A DNA stretch of 64,000 nucleotides from RPQJ01 sp963846315 (GTDB taxonomy: Bacteria > Pseudomonadota > Gammaproteobacteria > Steroidobacterales > Steroidobacteraceae). The translations under genes were made by a program, and so were the position numbers. Below the pieces are notes generated by a model. The model worked only from the letters and a program-made list of their open reading frames with translations, had not been told where the DNA came from and ran no database searches. Positions 15,351 through 24,636 of the stretch are shown piece after piece (the first letter of the stretch is position 1; every line of letters begins with the position of its first letter). Location of the stretch: NCBI GenBank assembly GCA_963846315.1, contig CAWJVM010000008.1, positions 310,001 through 374,000 on the forward strand. Reading direction: 5' to 3'.

Positions 15351-16136
15351 TTACGCGGGAAGTCGCACGGGGCGGCTGTGCGCCTCGCGGGTGCGCGCGT
15401 GCAAGGCGCGCAAGGTTTCGAGTTCGACGCTGGTCGGCGGTGTAATCGTGTCGACCGACACAGCCACGTTCAGCTGCCAGCCGGTGGCAGCGCGGGCTTC
15501 GTCGACGGTCACGCCGTCGAAAAGCGCAGTCAGTTGCAGCTCGTCGGTCGCAGGGTGCGGCTTGAGCACACCGAAATCGGTGATCACGAACTGCGGGCCC
15601 GTGCCGCGCATCGTCGTCCTGGCGCGCGCACCGTTGCCGTCGAGAAAGCCTGCGCTGGTGCGGAAGTCGAGCTTCGCGACGAGGCTGCGCGGCGTGGCCT
15701 TGAGCATCACGAATGTCTGCCTGGCGTGGGCCGCGATCTCCGTGGCGCCGCCCGCGCCGGGCAAGCGAGTCATTGGCGCGTCGTAGGGGCCGATCACGGT
15801 GCTGTTCAGGTTGCCGAACCGGTCGACCTGGGCCGCGCCGAGAAAACCGACGTCCACGCGCCCGGCCTGCAGCAGGTAGCTGAAGACTTCCGGCAGCGGA
15901 ATGACGCAAGTTGCGGTATCGGCGAGCTCGCCGTCGCCGATCGACAGTGGCAGCACGTCCGGACGCGTCTCGAGCGTGCCCGATTCATAGATCAGCACCA
16001 CGTCGGGTGCGTGTGTAAGTCGTGCGAGGTTGCACGCGGCGCTCGGCAAGCCGATGCCGACGAAGCAGACACAGCCGTCCCACAGCGAACGCGCTGCCGC
16101 CACGGTCATCATTTCGTCGCGGGTCCAGTCGCTCAT
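15351..16136 (-). CDS. CoA-transferase subunit B (GctB-like)
   Basis: The 261-residue protein has the glutaconate/3-oxoacid CoA-transferase beta-subunit opening (FVGIGLPSAACNLARLTHAPD) and the catalytic glutamate in LIYESGTLE. The Glu is retained, unlike in the IpdB-type steroid ring-cleaving relatives that lack it, so a true CoA transfer is likely. The G-rich PGAGGATEIAAHAR segment is also typical. Its ATG overlaps the stop of subunit A by 4 bp. It would activate or exchange CoA on an organic acid made by the aminotransferase and ALDH steps. Confidence 0.85.
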   Translation of the reverse strand: MSDWTRDEMMTVAAARSLWDGCVCFVGIGLPSAACNLARLTHAPDVVLIYESGTLETRPDVLPLSIGDGELADTATCVIPLPEVFSYLLQAGRVDVGFLGAAQVDRFGNLNSTVIGPYDAPMTRLPGAGGATEIAAHARQTFVMLKATPRSLVAKLDFRTSAGFLDGNGARARTTMRGTGPQFVITDFGVLKPHPATDELQLTALFDGVTVDEARAATGWQLNVAVSVDTITPPTSVELETLRALHARTREAHSRPVRLPA

Positions 16137-16984
16137 GCAACTTCTCGCAGGCTGGCGAGGAACGCGGCGTGGTCACTGCTCGCGAGGACGTGCCGGTTCA
16201 TCCAGGCCAGGAAGCCATCGCGGTCGCGCGCGATCGTGTCCCAGCGCTGGTAGAAACTGTTGTCCCGCGCGTAGTGATCGTGCACGTACGACGGATACGC
16301 GCCACCGGGACACCGGGCCACGGCGCTGACGATCCAGTGCGGCAGCACGATGCCGTTCATGGCAGGTGGCAGTTCGTCGACGACTTCCTCGACCGTCACG
16401 ATCAAGGCGCGGGCAGCGAACGCGGCCTCGCGCTGAGCGCCAATGATCCCGTGTATCGCCACGTTGCCGCGCCGGTCGGCACGCTGCGCATGCAGGATCG
16501 TGACGTCCGGATTGAGCGCGGGCACCGCTGCCAGTCGCTCGCCCGTGAACGGACAGTCGACGCTGCGGATTCGAGGATTGACCGACGGCAGGTCGGTGCC
16601 CAGGTAGCCGCGCAGCGTCGCGAACGGCAGCCCGGCGGCGCCCGCGCAGTAGGCCGCAGCCACGCCGGCATGGGTGTGCTCGTCGATCTCCAGTGGTGCG
16701 GGCCATTGGTGTTCGACGGCATCGCGCAACCGGTGCAGCGAACCGACGCCGGGATTGCCGCCCCACGAGAACGTCAGCTTGCGCGCGCAGCCCATGCCGA
16801 TCAGCTGGTCGTAGACCAGGTCAGGCGTCATGCGCACGAGGTGCAGGTTGCGGCGACCCTGGCGGATGATCTCGTGACCCGCCGCGAACGGAATCAGGTG
16901 CGTGAAGCCTTCGAGCGCAACGCAGGCGCCGTCGCGGACGTACGTCGCGATTGCCTCGCCCAGTGTGGTGACTTTCGCGGTCAA
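16133..16984 (-). CDS. CoA-transferase subunit A (GctA-like)
   Basis: The 283-residue alpha subunit starts at a TTG (16984) that overlaps the TGA of the ALDH gene (TTGA). This start sets the family N-terminus (VTTLGEAIATYVRDGACVALEGFTH-type, read in two parts). Other visible features are LTFSWGGNPGVGSLHRLRDA and the C-terminal ARCPGGAYPSYV, both typical of glutaconate CoA-transferase alpha subunits. Together with the overlapping subunit B gene it encodes a complete heteromeric enzyme. The acid substrate is unknown; glutarate-, adipate- or 3-oxoacid-type acids fit the operon's other enzymes. Confidence 0.85.
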   Translation of the reverse strand: MTAKVTTLGEAIATYVRDGACVALEGFTHLIPFAAGHEIIRQGRRNLHLVRMTPDLVYDQLIGMGCARKLTFSWGGNPGVGSLHRLRDAVEHQWPAPLEIDEHTHAGVAAAYCAGAAGLPFATLRGYLGTDLPSVNPRIRSVDCPFTGERLAAVPALNPDVTILHAQRADRRGNVAIHGIIGAQREAAFAARALIVTVEEVVDELPPAMNGIVLPHWIVSAVARCPGGAYPSYVHDHYARDNSFYQRWDTIARDRDGFLAWMNRHVLASSDHAAFLASLREVA

Positions 16985-18552
16985 GAGTCGACCACCGTGC
17001 GCGATTGCTCGCGCTGGTACTGCGCGAGGTAATAGAACGATGCGATCGCCTTGCCGGTGGAGCCCGAGCCCTTCCAGCCGCCGAACGGCTGGTAGCCGGG
17101 CCACGCTCCGGTCGTCGCGCCCTGGCGTCGGTTCGCGTACGTCACACCGGCTTCAATGTGTTCATGGAACCACGGCACTTCGTCCGCGCCGCCGTAGAAG
17201 CCGGCAGTCAACCCGAGGCTGGTCGCGTTGGCAAGCTGCATCGCTTCGTCGCGATCCTTGACCCGGTGCAGCATCAGGATCGGCAGGAACATCTCGTGCT
17301 GCCACAAGGAATGCGTGAGCGGCGCTTCGGCCAGCACGGGTCGAACGTAATGGCCGCGCGCGAACTCCGCCGCATCCAGCGTGCCCGCGCCCGTGATCAG
17401 CTTGGCGCCGCCTGCCTCCAGTTCCTGCAAGTGACGCACGTGGTTTGCCGCGGCACTTGCGTTGATGACCGGGCCGAGCCAGTTCTCGCGATGCGTCGGA
17501 TCGCCGATGCGGATCGCGTCAATCTGAGCACGCAGGCGTTCGGTCAGTTGGTCGGCCACCGCGCGGTCGACATACAGGCGCGACAGGGCTGAGCACTTCT
17601 GGCCGCCCATGCCGTAGGCCGAGCGCACGATCCCGGCGGCCGCCGCGTCGAGATCGGCCCGTGCCGTGACGATGCAAGGATTCTTCCCGCCCATCTCGGC
17701 AAGGCACGGGCGCGGCCACGGGCCCGCCGCCATTCGTTGCAGCAGTAGCGTCCCGACGGCAACCGAGCCAGTGAAGGTGATGCCCGCCGTTGCGGCGTGC
17801 GACGACAGTGCTTCGCCCACTTCGCGGCCCGAGCCGGACAGGTACTGGAATACTCCGGGCGGCAAGCCGGCGTCACGGATGCAGTCCGCGAGCAGGCGTC
17901 CCGCCCAGGGCGTATCGGTCGCGCCCTTGACCACCACGGTATTGCCGGTGACCAGCGCCGCGGCCGTCGGGCCCCCGGCCAGTGCGAGCGGAAAGTTGAA
18001 GGGCGCGATCACGACCCACGCACCGTATGGACGCATGACGCTGCGATTTCGCGACACCACGCCGGGCAGCGGATCGTTCGGCAATTCGTGCTCGAAGTGG
18101 CCGTGCTGCTCGAAGTCGTCGGCGTAGTGGCGGAAAAAGTCGACCGTCTCCTGCGCTTCGCCAAGCGCCTCCATCCGGTTCTTGCCGACTTCGAGCGCGA
18201 GTGCCGCAGCGATTTCGTAGACGCGCGCTTCCATGACGTCAGCGGCACGGCGCAGCAGGCGCACTCGTTCACTGGCCGGTGTGGCGCGCCAGGCTGGGAA
18301 CGCCTTGTGCGCGGCATCCATCGCGTTGTGAGCATCGTGCTCGGTCGCCACGGCGAACTCCCCCAGCTGAAGTTCACTGTCGATCGGGCTGCTGCGTGGT
18401 ACGTAGTGTTCGGCAGCCCTGTCGGCGCCGTTCAGGAAGAGCGGGTGGCGCCCGCCGAGGCTGGCGCGCACGGTGAGCAGCGCCGCATCGAAGCGCTCGT
18501 GCAGCTCCGGTGGCGGGTCGAACATCGTGGCGTAGGTCAGGCGGAAGCTCAT
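16981..18552 (-). CDS. aldehyde dehydrogenase, 1-pyrroline-5-carboxylate dehydrogenase-like
   Basis: This 523-residue enzyme has all ALDH landmarks: APFNFPLAL (oxyanion Asn), EMGGKNP (general-base Glu) and GGQKCSA (catalytic Cys). The closing GYQPFGGWKGSGSTGKA block and the length place it near the ALDH4/RocA P5C dehydrogenases. It would oxidise a semialdehyde such as glutamate semialdehyde, or a homologue, with NAD(P)+. It sits between two aminotransferase genes and a CoA-transferase, suggesting a route from a diamino or omega-amino acid to an acyl-CoA. Confidence 0.85.
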   Translation of the reverse strand: MSFRLTYATMFDPPPELHERFDAALLTVRASLGGRHPLFLNGADRAAEHYVPRSSPIDSELQLGEFAVATEHDAHNAMDAAHKAFPAWRATPASERVRLLRRAADVMEARVYEIAAALALEVGKNRMEALGEAQETVDFFRHYADDFEQHGHFEHELPNDPLPGVVSRNRSVMRPYGAWVVIAPFNFPLALAGGPTAAALVTGNTVVVKGATDTPWAGRLLADCIRDAGLPPGVFQYLSGSGREVGEALSSHAATAGITFTGSVAVGTLLLQRMAAGPWPRPCLAEMGGKNPCIVTARADLDAAAAGIVRSAYGMGGQKCSALSRLYVDRAVADQLTERLRAQIDAIRIGDPTHRENWLGPVINASAAANHVRHLQELEAGGAKLITGAGTLDAAEFARGHYVRPVLAEAPLTHSLWQHEMFLPILMLHRVKDRDEAMQLANATSLGLTAGFYGGADEVPWFHEHIEAGVTYANRRQGATTGAWPGYQPFGGWKGSGSTGKAIASFYYLAQYQREQSRTVVDS

Positions 18553-18574
18553 GGCAGGCTCGATTCGATGAGGT

Positions 18575-19888
18575 TCAGGCGGGGAAGAAACGTGCCAGCA
18601 GGCGATCCAGCAAGGCGAGTGCGTTGGCCAGGTCGTGTTCGTCGATGACCAGCGGCGGTGCGATCAGGATCAGGTTGCCGCGCGCACCGAAAGATACGCC
18701 CTCGTCGAGTGCAGCCTGCAGCAAGGCAGTCAGCGGGGGCGGCAACTGCGGCCACGCCGCCAGCGGCTCACGCGTGTCGCGATCGGCAACGAGTTCGAGC
18801 ACGGCGAACAGGCCGTGTCCGCCACGCACGTCGCCGATGACTCGGTGGCGGTCGGCCAGTCGACGAAGACCGCGTTCCAGTTCGGCACCCAGGCGACGCG
18901 AGCGCTCGATCAGGCCTTCGTCGCGGTACGCATCGATCGCAGCGACACCAGCAGCGCAAGCCAGCGGATGCCCGCAATACGTCAGGCCAGTGGCGAGCAC
19001 CTGGTGTTCGAGTCGTGCGGCAATTTCGCGCGATATCACCACGGCGCCGAGCGGCAGCATCGCACCCGTGAGACCCTTCGCCAGGGTCATTGCGTCCGGA
19101 CGTCCGGCAGCGCCGTACCGCTGCCATGCGAACCATTCGCCGCATCGGCCGAAGCCGCTCATGACCTCGTCGGCGATCAGCGGGATACCACGCTGTCGCG
19201 TGGCCTCTCGCACGGCCGGCCAGTAGCTGTCCGGCGCGACGATGCCGTTGGAGCCCGCGTTCGGTTCCATGACCACGGCGGCGACCCGCCCGGCGCCGAA
19301 CAGGTCGATGCGTCGACCGATCGCGGCGGCCGCCAGTTCACCGCAATCCGTCGCGTCCTTGCTGCCGAACGGACAGCGGTAGGCATATGGCGGTTCGACG
19401 TGGGTCACGCCCATTGCGTCCGGGTCGACCATTGCGCGCGTCCGCGCGTCACCGGACAGCGCCATCGCCAGGTGGGTCGAGCCGTGGTATGAACGATCGC
19501 GCGCCACCACGACGCCCTTCGGCTTGCCGTACGCCTGTCGCACGATCTTGACGGCATGTTCGTTGGCGTCGGCGCCGCCCAGCGTAAAAAACACGCGGCC
19601 GCCCTCGAACCCGCTCAGCTCGAGCAGGCGCGCGGCGAGGTCGGCGCGGGGCCTGGCGCCCCAGGCGTTGGTCACGAAGCACAGCTGCTCGGCCTGCGTG
19701 CGGATCGCAGCGACCACGCGCGGATGCTGGTGGCCGAGGTTGCTGCACTCCGCGAGGCTGCTCATGTCGAGCACGCGACGGCCATCGTCGAGGTGCAGCC
19801 ACGCGCCTCCGCCACCCACGACGGTGGGCGCGTTCCAGGTGGACTGCGCGCACCAGCTGTGCAGGACGGTATCGCGTTCGGCAGTCAT
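18575..19888 (-). CDS. class III PLP aminotransferase (omega-amino acid:pyruvate type)
   Basis: The ATG at 19888 gives 437 residues starting near the family N-terminus (LHSWCAQSTWNAPTVVGG). PLP motifs are LGGADANEHAVKIVR, RSYHGSTHLAMALSG, IADEVMSGFGRCG and the lysine in MTLAKGLTGAMLPLG. The pattern is nearest to taurine:pyruvate and beta-alanine:pyruvate aminotransferases. It lies 23 bp after the peptidase gene and 22 bp before the ALDH gene. Having two different class III aminotransferases in one operon suggests sequential removal of two amino groups or two substrates. Confidence 0.85.
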   Translation of the reverse strand: MTAERDTVLHSWCAQSTWNAPTVVGGGGAWLHLDDGRRVLDMSSLAECSNLGHQHPRVVAAIRTQAEQLCFVTNAWGARPRADLAARLLELSGFEGGRVFFTLGGADANEHAVKIVRQAYGKPKGVVVARDRSYHGSTHLAMALSGDARTRAMVDPDAMGVTHVEPPYAYRCPFGSKDATDCGELAAAAIGRRIDLFGAGRVAAVVMEPNAGSNGIVAPDSYWPAVREATRQRGIPLIADEVMSGFGRCGEWFAWQRYGAAGRPDAMTLAKGLTGAMLPLGAVVISREIAARLEHQVLATGLTYCGHPLACAAGVAAIDAYRDEGLIERSRRLGAELERGLRRLADRHRVIGDVRGGHGLFAVLELVADRDTREPLAAWPQLPPPLTALLQAALDEGVSFGARGNLILIAPPLVIDEHDLANALALLDRLLARFFPA

Positions 19889-19910
19889 GCGGCCCCAACG
19901 GCAGCAAAGG

Positions 19911-22306
19911 TCATGGAGTGTGTGCCCCGCAGCGCTTGACCTGCTCGAGCAATGCCTCGGGCGACAGAGGTCGACCGAGCAGGTCATGCAGCAGCCGTTG
20001 CGTGTCGCGCTCGGAGCCGTACTGCAACAGTCGTCCGCTCACCCAGCCGTACCAACGGGGTTGCCGGTATCGAACGGCCCGATCGCTTCCGCCGTGCGCG
20101 CGCGCATCTCGGCGGTCAGCAAGGCACCGAGCCCGTAGTTGACCATGTAGCCCGGGTTGCCTGCCAGCTGCACGCGCATCGCCCACCAGGGAATCTCCGG
20201 GTGTGGGACTACGCGCAAGTACTCGTGCGTGATGTCGGTCCACACCGCGTTGGGATCCAGCGTGGGATCGCGCAGCAGGCGCAGCTCGAACAGCGACCAG
20301 GCCACGTCCAGCATCACGTTGGCAAACAGCGCCCGCATCGACGCGGCTTCAGTCACGGCCGTGCCGAGGTAGCGGCGCTGCCAGGCCGGCTCGTGCACGC
20401 TCCATGACGGGACGTCGGCGAACGCCTCGGTGAACAGCGTGTCGGGCCAGTCCATGTAGGCCGGTCGCGTGCGGATCGCACTGACGTGCACGGCATGCCC
20501 GTTCTCGTGCACCAGTTCATTGAGCGAGAAGAGTCCCCCGGCCGGGTACGTCCCCAGCACCCGCGCGACCGGGCGCTGCCAGATCCCCTGTACCCAGCGG
20601 CCGCGCACGAGAAAGTCGGAGTAGGCGAGCGGCGACTTGTCAGGACGCACGGCGAGATCGAAAACCACGCCGAGCTGGCCGAGGTCCGCGCCGAGGTCCG
20701 CGTAGAAGCGCTGGTTGATGGGCAACAACGATTCGGCCGGAATGCGAGCCTGCAATTCGCGATTGGCCGCGCCGTTGACGTAACGGAAGTCCCACGGCTC
20801 GATAGGATCGGGGGGATTCGCGTCGCGCCAGGCGGCGAGCACCTGCACCAGCCAGTGCTCGACGTCCGTCGTCTCGACGCCGAGGGCGCGGGCGGCCGCA
20901 TCGATCTGCGAGCCGTTCCTGCGCGCGTCCGCGGCAGCCAGCACCAGCATGCGTCGATACGGGCTGTCGACTTCGTCACGGCCGTTCAGCGCCGTCCAGA
21001 GCGGTGCGAAGGCATCGAAGAGGGCCCTGCGTTTCGCGGGATCCTCGACGACATGCAGCAATTGCAGGGCGGTGCCGCGGTCGATCGTGCCGCCATCGTA
21101 CTGCAGGTGATTGCCATGCTCGACGTAGCAGCTGACCAGGGCCGCTCGCAGCGAGGCGTAGTCGAGGTCGCGCCGCTGGGCGTCGGCGCAGGTGCGAACC
21201 TGCGTGCCCGCCGTGGTGTCGTCGGCCGCCAGGTCGGTCACCGATTTGTGCATCGCCGCAACCGCGTCCCGATCTGCTGCGGCGACCTTGCCGGGCTCGA
21301 TGTGCGACAGGGCCTGGTCGAACTGCCTGCGCCGCGCGTCGAGCCTGGCTTGCCAGGCAGCAAGATCCTGGTCGCCGTACGATTTGGCACCGCCGGACTC
21401 GATGTAGCCGGCAGCGCCTACGGCATCGAGGTAGTCGAGAAACACCGATTCGGCCGTCGCCACCGCTGCCTCTGGACGCGGCTTCGCCGATGCCGAGCTG
21501 AGCGCAACGAACACGAGCAGAGCTGCGGCGACTGCCCCCAACACCACTGTGAGCCGCCACCCCCAGCGACCGGCCGTTGCCAGCGGTTGCGACGCAACCG
21601 GCGCCAACGGCTCCAGGGTATCGACCGTGGCGGGAAAGAACTGGGCCTGCACGACGGGGATCGGGCTGCGGCCAGAGCTGCGGATTCGCACGATGTGAGC
21701 GCGGTAACGGTAACCCTGCCGCAACAGAGGAGCGAGCTGGCGGGATTCGGCAGGGGGGACGATCCCGATCTGGGCGCCGTCCGCAAGCTGCACCGTGATC
21801 GCGTCGTCGTCCGCCGATCTGATTGCGGCGAGTTCGAGCGTCACGGCGCGACCCGCCGACGCGTGCTGTTCGATCAGGGTGGGACGAACACCCTGCCGCA
21901 CACCAGCGACCATGAACGTGACGTCGACGCTGGGCGCGAGTTCGGATTGCGCCACGGCAGCGGACGATTCCACCTGAGCGCGCACTGCGTGCGCCTGTTG
22001 CCGGGCCTCGAACGGCAGAATCGCTTCGACGGCGCGATAGACTTCCTGGTATTCCCCGGCCGTGATCATGCCGTCGGCAAGCACACGCTCGATTACGCCG
22101 CGCAGGAACCGCGCCGCTTGCAACTCCGCCGCCTCGGCATCGCCCAGCCAGTGCCGCAGCCCGGCAATTTCCTCCGGCGCCAGCCGTCCGTCGGCCGTCA
22201 CGGTCTGGCACAAAGACAGCAGTTCGGCGCCGAGTTCAGTCGCGAGTTGCGGCTTGGTCAGGGCAAACCGGCGCGTGAGGTACGTCGGCAGGCCGGTCTC
22301 GGTCAC
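19911..22306 (-). pseudogene. TerB-HIRAN-TM-M3-like metallopeptidase, with C-terminal frameshift
   Basis: Translation starts at a GTG overlapping the SMP-30 stop. Residues about 20-95 look like a TerB domain with two acidic loops (TADGRLAPEEI, LADGMITAGEY). Residues about 125-225 look like a HIRAN domain (VQLADGAQIGIVPPAES). A membrane segment follows (about 250-270), then a gluzincin peptidase with HENGH at 600-604 and a third ligand Glu in LFTEAFAD. At about 20050 the frame breaks in CCCC: the reading ends GNPVGTAG, while the next frame continues RWYGWVSGRLLQYG...RDTQRLL and LGRPLSPEALL, the expected M3-like C-terminus, to a TGA at 19911. One added base restores a 798-residue protein. Either sequence error or loss of the last 44 or so residues. 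Confidence 0.7.
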
Positions 22307-23175
22307 GTGCGCACCGCGCCAGGGGTCGCGACCGTTGCGCAGAGCACGCGGCCTTGCCGGGAAGCACGTGCGATATCACCAACGGATGACGGTGCGGTGA
22401 GCATGTACAGCGTCCTGCCGTCGGTGCCGCCGAGCGCGCACGCGAAGCAGGGTTGATCTGTCGCGACAGTCGCGATGATTTCGCCGCCGGGGGCGAACAG
22501 CACGCACTCGGGGCCGATCGCGTTGGCGATCCAGACGTGGCCGTCGCGGTTCATGCAAATGCCGTCGGGCGCGCGCATGCCGACCGGTGCCCACACGCGC
22601 CGGTTCGACAAGGCGCCGTCCGCCGCAATGTCGAATGCGGTCAAGCGCAGCGCGAGGGTTTCGGCGACGACCAGCACTTTGCCGTCGGCCGTGATCGCGC
22701 TACCGTTCGGGAAATGCATTCCCGTGCTCGCGATGTGCAGGCTGCCGTCCGGATCGACCCGGGCGAGCACGGCCGTCGGATGGTCGGCGAGCACGCCTTC
22801 CACGCCGCGCGTGTGCAGCGCGTGATCGAGATCGAAACCGAAGTTGCCGACGTAGGCTCGGCCCTGGCGGTCGACGACCATGTCGTTGCAGTGGAACGTC
22901 GCGAGGGCGCTGAGGTCCGCATGCACTTTGACGCCGTCGGCATCGACGCGCAGCAGTTGCCGGCGCAGCATCGAGACGACGAGCAGGCGGCCATCCGGCA
23001 ACCAGCCGAGGCCGCTGGGCTGGTCGTCGATCTCGAGCTCCGTGCGGACGTGGCCGGCCGGGTCCATCGACTTGACCGCATGATCGTAGAAATCGCTGAA
23101 CCACAACCGGCCGTCGTGCCAGCGCGGTCCCTCGCCGAAATAGAGCCCGTCGGCGAGTGCCGATGCGCATGTCAT
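22303..23175 (-). CDS. SMP-30/gluconolactonase/LRE family protein
   Basis: The 290-residue product is a six-bladed beta-propeller of the SMP-30 family. It opens with LYFGEGPRWHDGRLWFSDF, which contains the metal-ligand Glu, and has CNDMVVDRQGRAYVGNFGF, FPNGSAITADGKVLVVAET and DGICMNRDGHVWIANA. Family members hydrolyse sugar or other lactones with a bound divalent metal. No signal peptide is visible, so it is cytosolic. It lies 14 bp after the aspartic peptidase gene and overlaps the next gene by 4 bp. What lactone the operon would produce is unclear; a lactam or lactone intermediate from an omega-amino acid is one thought. Confidence 0.85.
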   Translation of the reverse strand: MTCASALADGLYFGEGPRWHDGRLWFSDFYDHAVKSMDPAGHVRTELEIDDQPSGLGWLPDGRLLVVSMLRRQLLRVDADGVKVHADLSALATFHCNDMVVDRQGRAYVGNFGFDLDHALHTRGVEGVLADHPTAVLARVDPDGSLHIASTGMHFPNGSAITADGKVLVVAETLALRLTAFDIAADGALSNRRVWAPVGMRAPDGICMNRDGHVWIANAIGPECVLFAPGGEIIATVATDQPCFACALGGTDGRTLYMLTAPSSVGDIARASRQGRVLCATVATPGAVRT

Positions 23176-23189
23176 GCCCGTTCCCCCTC

Positions 23190-24167
23190 TCAGCGTCGAA
23201 TCTTGAGCTGCAGTTCGTTGCGCCGGTAATCGATCACCAGTGTATCGAGCGCGCCGAGGACGTCCATGCCGATTATCACCGCCGGCCGCGACAGCAGGTG
23301 CCAGTGCTCGAAGATGTGCAGGTCGCTGAACAGGATATCCGCGTTCTTCACGATCAACTCGCCGGCGACGATGCTCGGGATCCGTGCCCGTGTCGCCTGC
23401 TGGATGTCCTCGGTGACGCCGATGACCGTACCGTCGTACGGGTCCTTCTCGCCGCGCCGCCGTGCCAGCGCTTCGCGCAACGCAAGGTTGCCGACCGTGC
23501 CCTGCGCGCCGGAATCGATCACCGCAATGGTGCGAATCGGCCCGACCATGACCTCGATGCGCATGCCGCTGCTCACCCGGTACTTGAACGGCACCGTCGA
23601 GAAACCGGCCGGGGCGACCGCACCGTGCGAGCGGATGATGCTGATCCGGTCCTTGAGGAACTCGATGTGGATGCGCTTGTCCTTCATGCCTTCGCCGCCG
23701 AGCACGCCGTCTGCGCCGCCAAAGGCGTTCGCGACGACGGGCAGAGTGGCGTTTTCGATCATCAGTTCGCCGAACTCGAGGGTCTCGGCGTGGACGGCCG
23801 GCACGATTGCCGAGCCGGTGACGCCGCGCAGCCGCACCGGTCGGGAACGCACGGGCAGGCCGGCATCGTCGACGACGTGTTGAGTGACGGCGGAGCGCGA
23901 TGCGCCGGTGTCCAGCACCAGCCGGTACGGACCCTTGCCGTTGATCAATACGGGCGCCCAGATGCGGCCGATGCGGTCGCGTGTCGTCGGTGCGACGTAA
24001 CGCGGTTCGGGCGCACTGACGACGACTTCTTCGAGGGCCGGTGGCGGCACGGCCGGCCCGGTCTGGGCCAGTACATGCGTGCATTGCAGGAGCGCGGCAG
24101 CGGTCCACGCGACGACGGCCAGCGTGGGTGCCGAAGGTTGCCAGGAGGCATGGATGCGGAGGGCCAT
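23190..24167 (-). CDS. secreted retropepsin-like aspartic protease with two catalytic motifs
   Basis: The 325-residue precursor has an N-terminal signal segment (LAVVAWTAAALLQCTHVLAQ). Two aspartyl-protease motifs are present: VLDTGAS at about residue 82 and VIDSGAQ at about residue 215, so both lobes lie in one chain, as in the gag-asp/clan AA proteins with duplicated domains. Each is followed by the hydrophobic-Gly motif typical of the fold (GVLGG and IIGMDVLG). It begins the eleven-gene operon and would act in the periplasm. The protein could be a binding protein rather than a protease, but the D-T/S-G motifs are intact. Confidence 0.75.
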   Translation of the reverse strand: MALRIHASWQPSAPTLAVVAWTAAALLQCTHVLAQTGPAVPPPALEEVVVSAPEPRYVAPTTRDRIGRIWAPVLINGKGPYRLVLDTGASRSAVTQHVVDDAGLPVRSRPVRLRGVTGSAIVPAVHAETLEFGELMIENATLPVVANAFGGADGVLGGEGMKDKRIHIEFLKDRISIIRSHGAVAPAGFSTVPFKYRVSSGMRIEVMVGPIRTIAVIDSGAQGTVGNLALREALARRRGEKDPYDGTVIGVTEDIQQATRARIPSIVAGELIVKNADILFSDLHIFEHWHLLSRPAVIIGMDVLGALDTLVIDYRRNELQLKIRR

Positions 24168-24190
24168 GCCAAGGCTATAGCACCTTGCCG

Positions 24191-24214
24191 GTCGCAGCGA
24201 GCAGGGTTTGCGAC
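24191..24214. promoter_or_regulatory. inverted repeat in the divergent promoter region
   Basis: GTCGCA (24191-24196) and TGCGAC (24209-24214) are perfect inverted arms with a 12-bp spacer. They lie in the 73-bp gap between the minus-strand peptidase operon and the plus-strand metal locus. The position suits an operator for either; I could not match it to Zur or Fur consensus. Confidence 0.3.
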
Positions 24215-24240
24215 AGTGCGTTAGTATTCCCCGCCTTGGA

Positions 24241-24567
24241 GTGGAGTGTGTCGTCCTGAGTCCTTCCCGTCGCCACTGGCTGGTTGCCTTCGCGCTGATT
24301 GCGTTCCTGTTCGCGCAATCGGCAGCGTTGCTGCATGAATTCGGCCATGCCGCCAGCGGGCCCGACCAGCAGCTCCCGGCCGGCGAGCGCACGACCCTTT
24401 GCAAAGAATGCGTTTCGCACGCACCGCTGCTGGCCATGGCCGGCGGTGCGGCTATCGTCATCTTCCTGACTCTCCAGGTCGCGGGTCCGCTGCGACCCCG
24501 TCGCTTCGAGGCCCCGGCCCCGCGCGCCGCACGCCGCGCCTTTCTCGCCCGCGCTCCTCCTCGCTGA
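24241..24567 (+). CDS. small Cys/His membrane protein (DUF2946-like)
   Basis: I favour the GTG at 24241 (108 residues); a TTG at 24208 is the alternative. The N-terminus has a hydrophobic helix ending in SAALLHEFGHAA, then LCKECVSHAPLL, then a second hydrophobic segment (MAGGAAIVIFLTLQVAG) and an Arg/Pro-rich tail. The spaced C-x2-C and His residues recall DUF2946/CopL-like proteins associated with transition metals. It is the first gene of a plus-strand run with an outer-membrane barrel, a metal-binding protein and a permease, which supports a role in metal handling. Confidence 0.5.
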   Translation: MECVVLSPSRRHWLVAFALIAFLFAQSAALLHEFGHAASGPDQQLPAGERTTLCKECVSHAPLLAMAGGAAIVIFLTLQVAGPLRPRRFEAPAPRAARRAFLARAPPR

Positions 24568-24636
24568 ACGATTGCCCCGTTCGATCGCGCCGGCCGCCTT
24601 GCGGTCGGTCCGTCTGCATTCAGCGAGGATCATCCG

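Noticed and set aside
13996..15909. A long extension of the aminotransferase upstream of 15324
   Set aside because: The added part overlaps the CoA-transferase B gene in another frame. The GTG at 15324 has a good ribosome site and gives the family length.
16133..16984. IpdAB-type steroid ring-cleavage hydrolase instead of a CoA-transferase
   Set aside because: The B subunit retains the catalytic Glu in YESGTLE, which IpdB-type proteins lack, and no other steroid genes are near.
20486..22456. A 656-codon plus-strand open frame opposite the TerB-HIRAN peptidase
   Set aside because: The translation is low-complexity and without motifs, and the opposite strand has a complete domain series.
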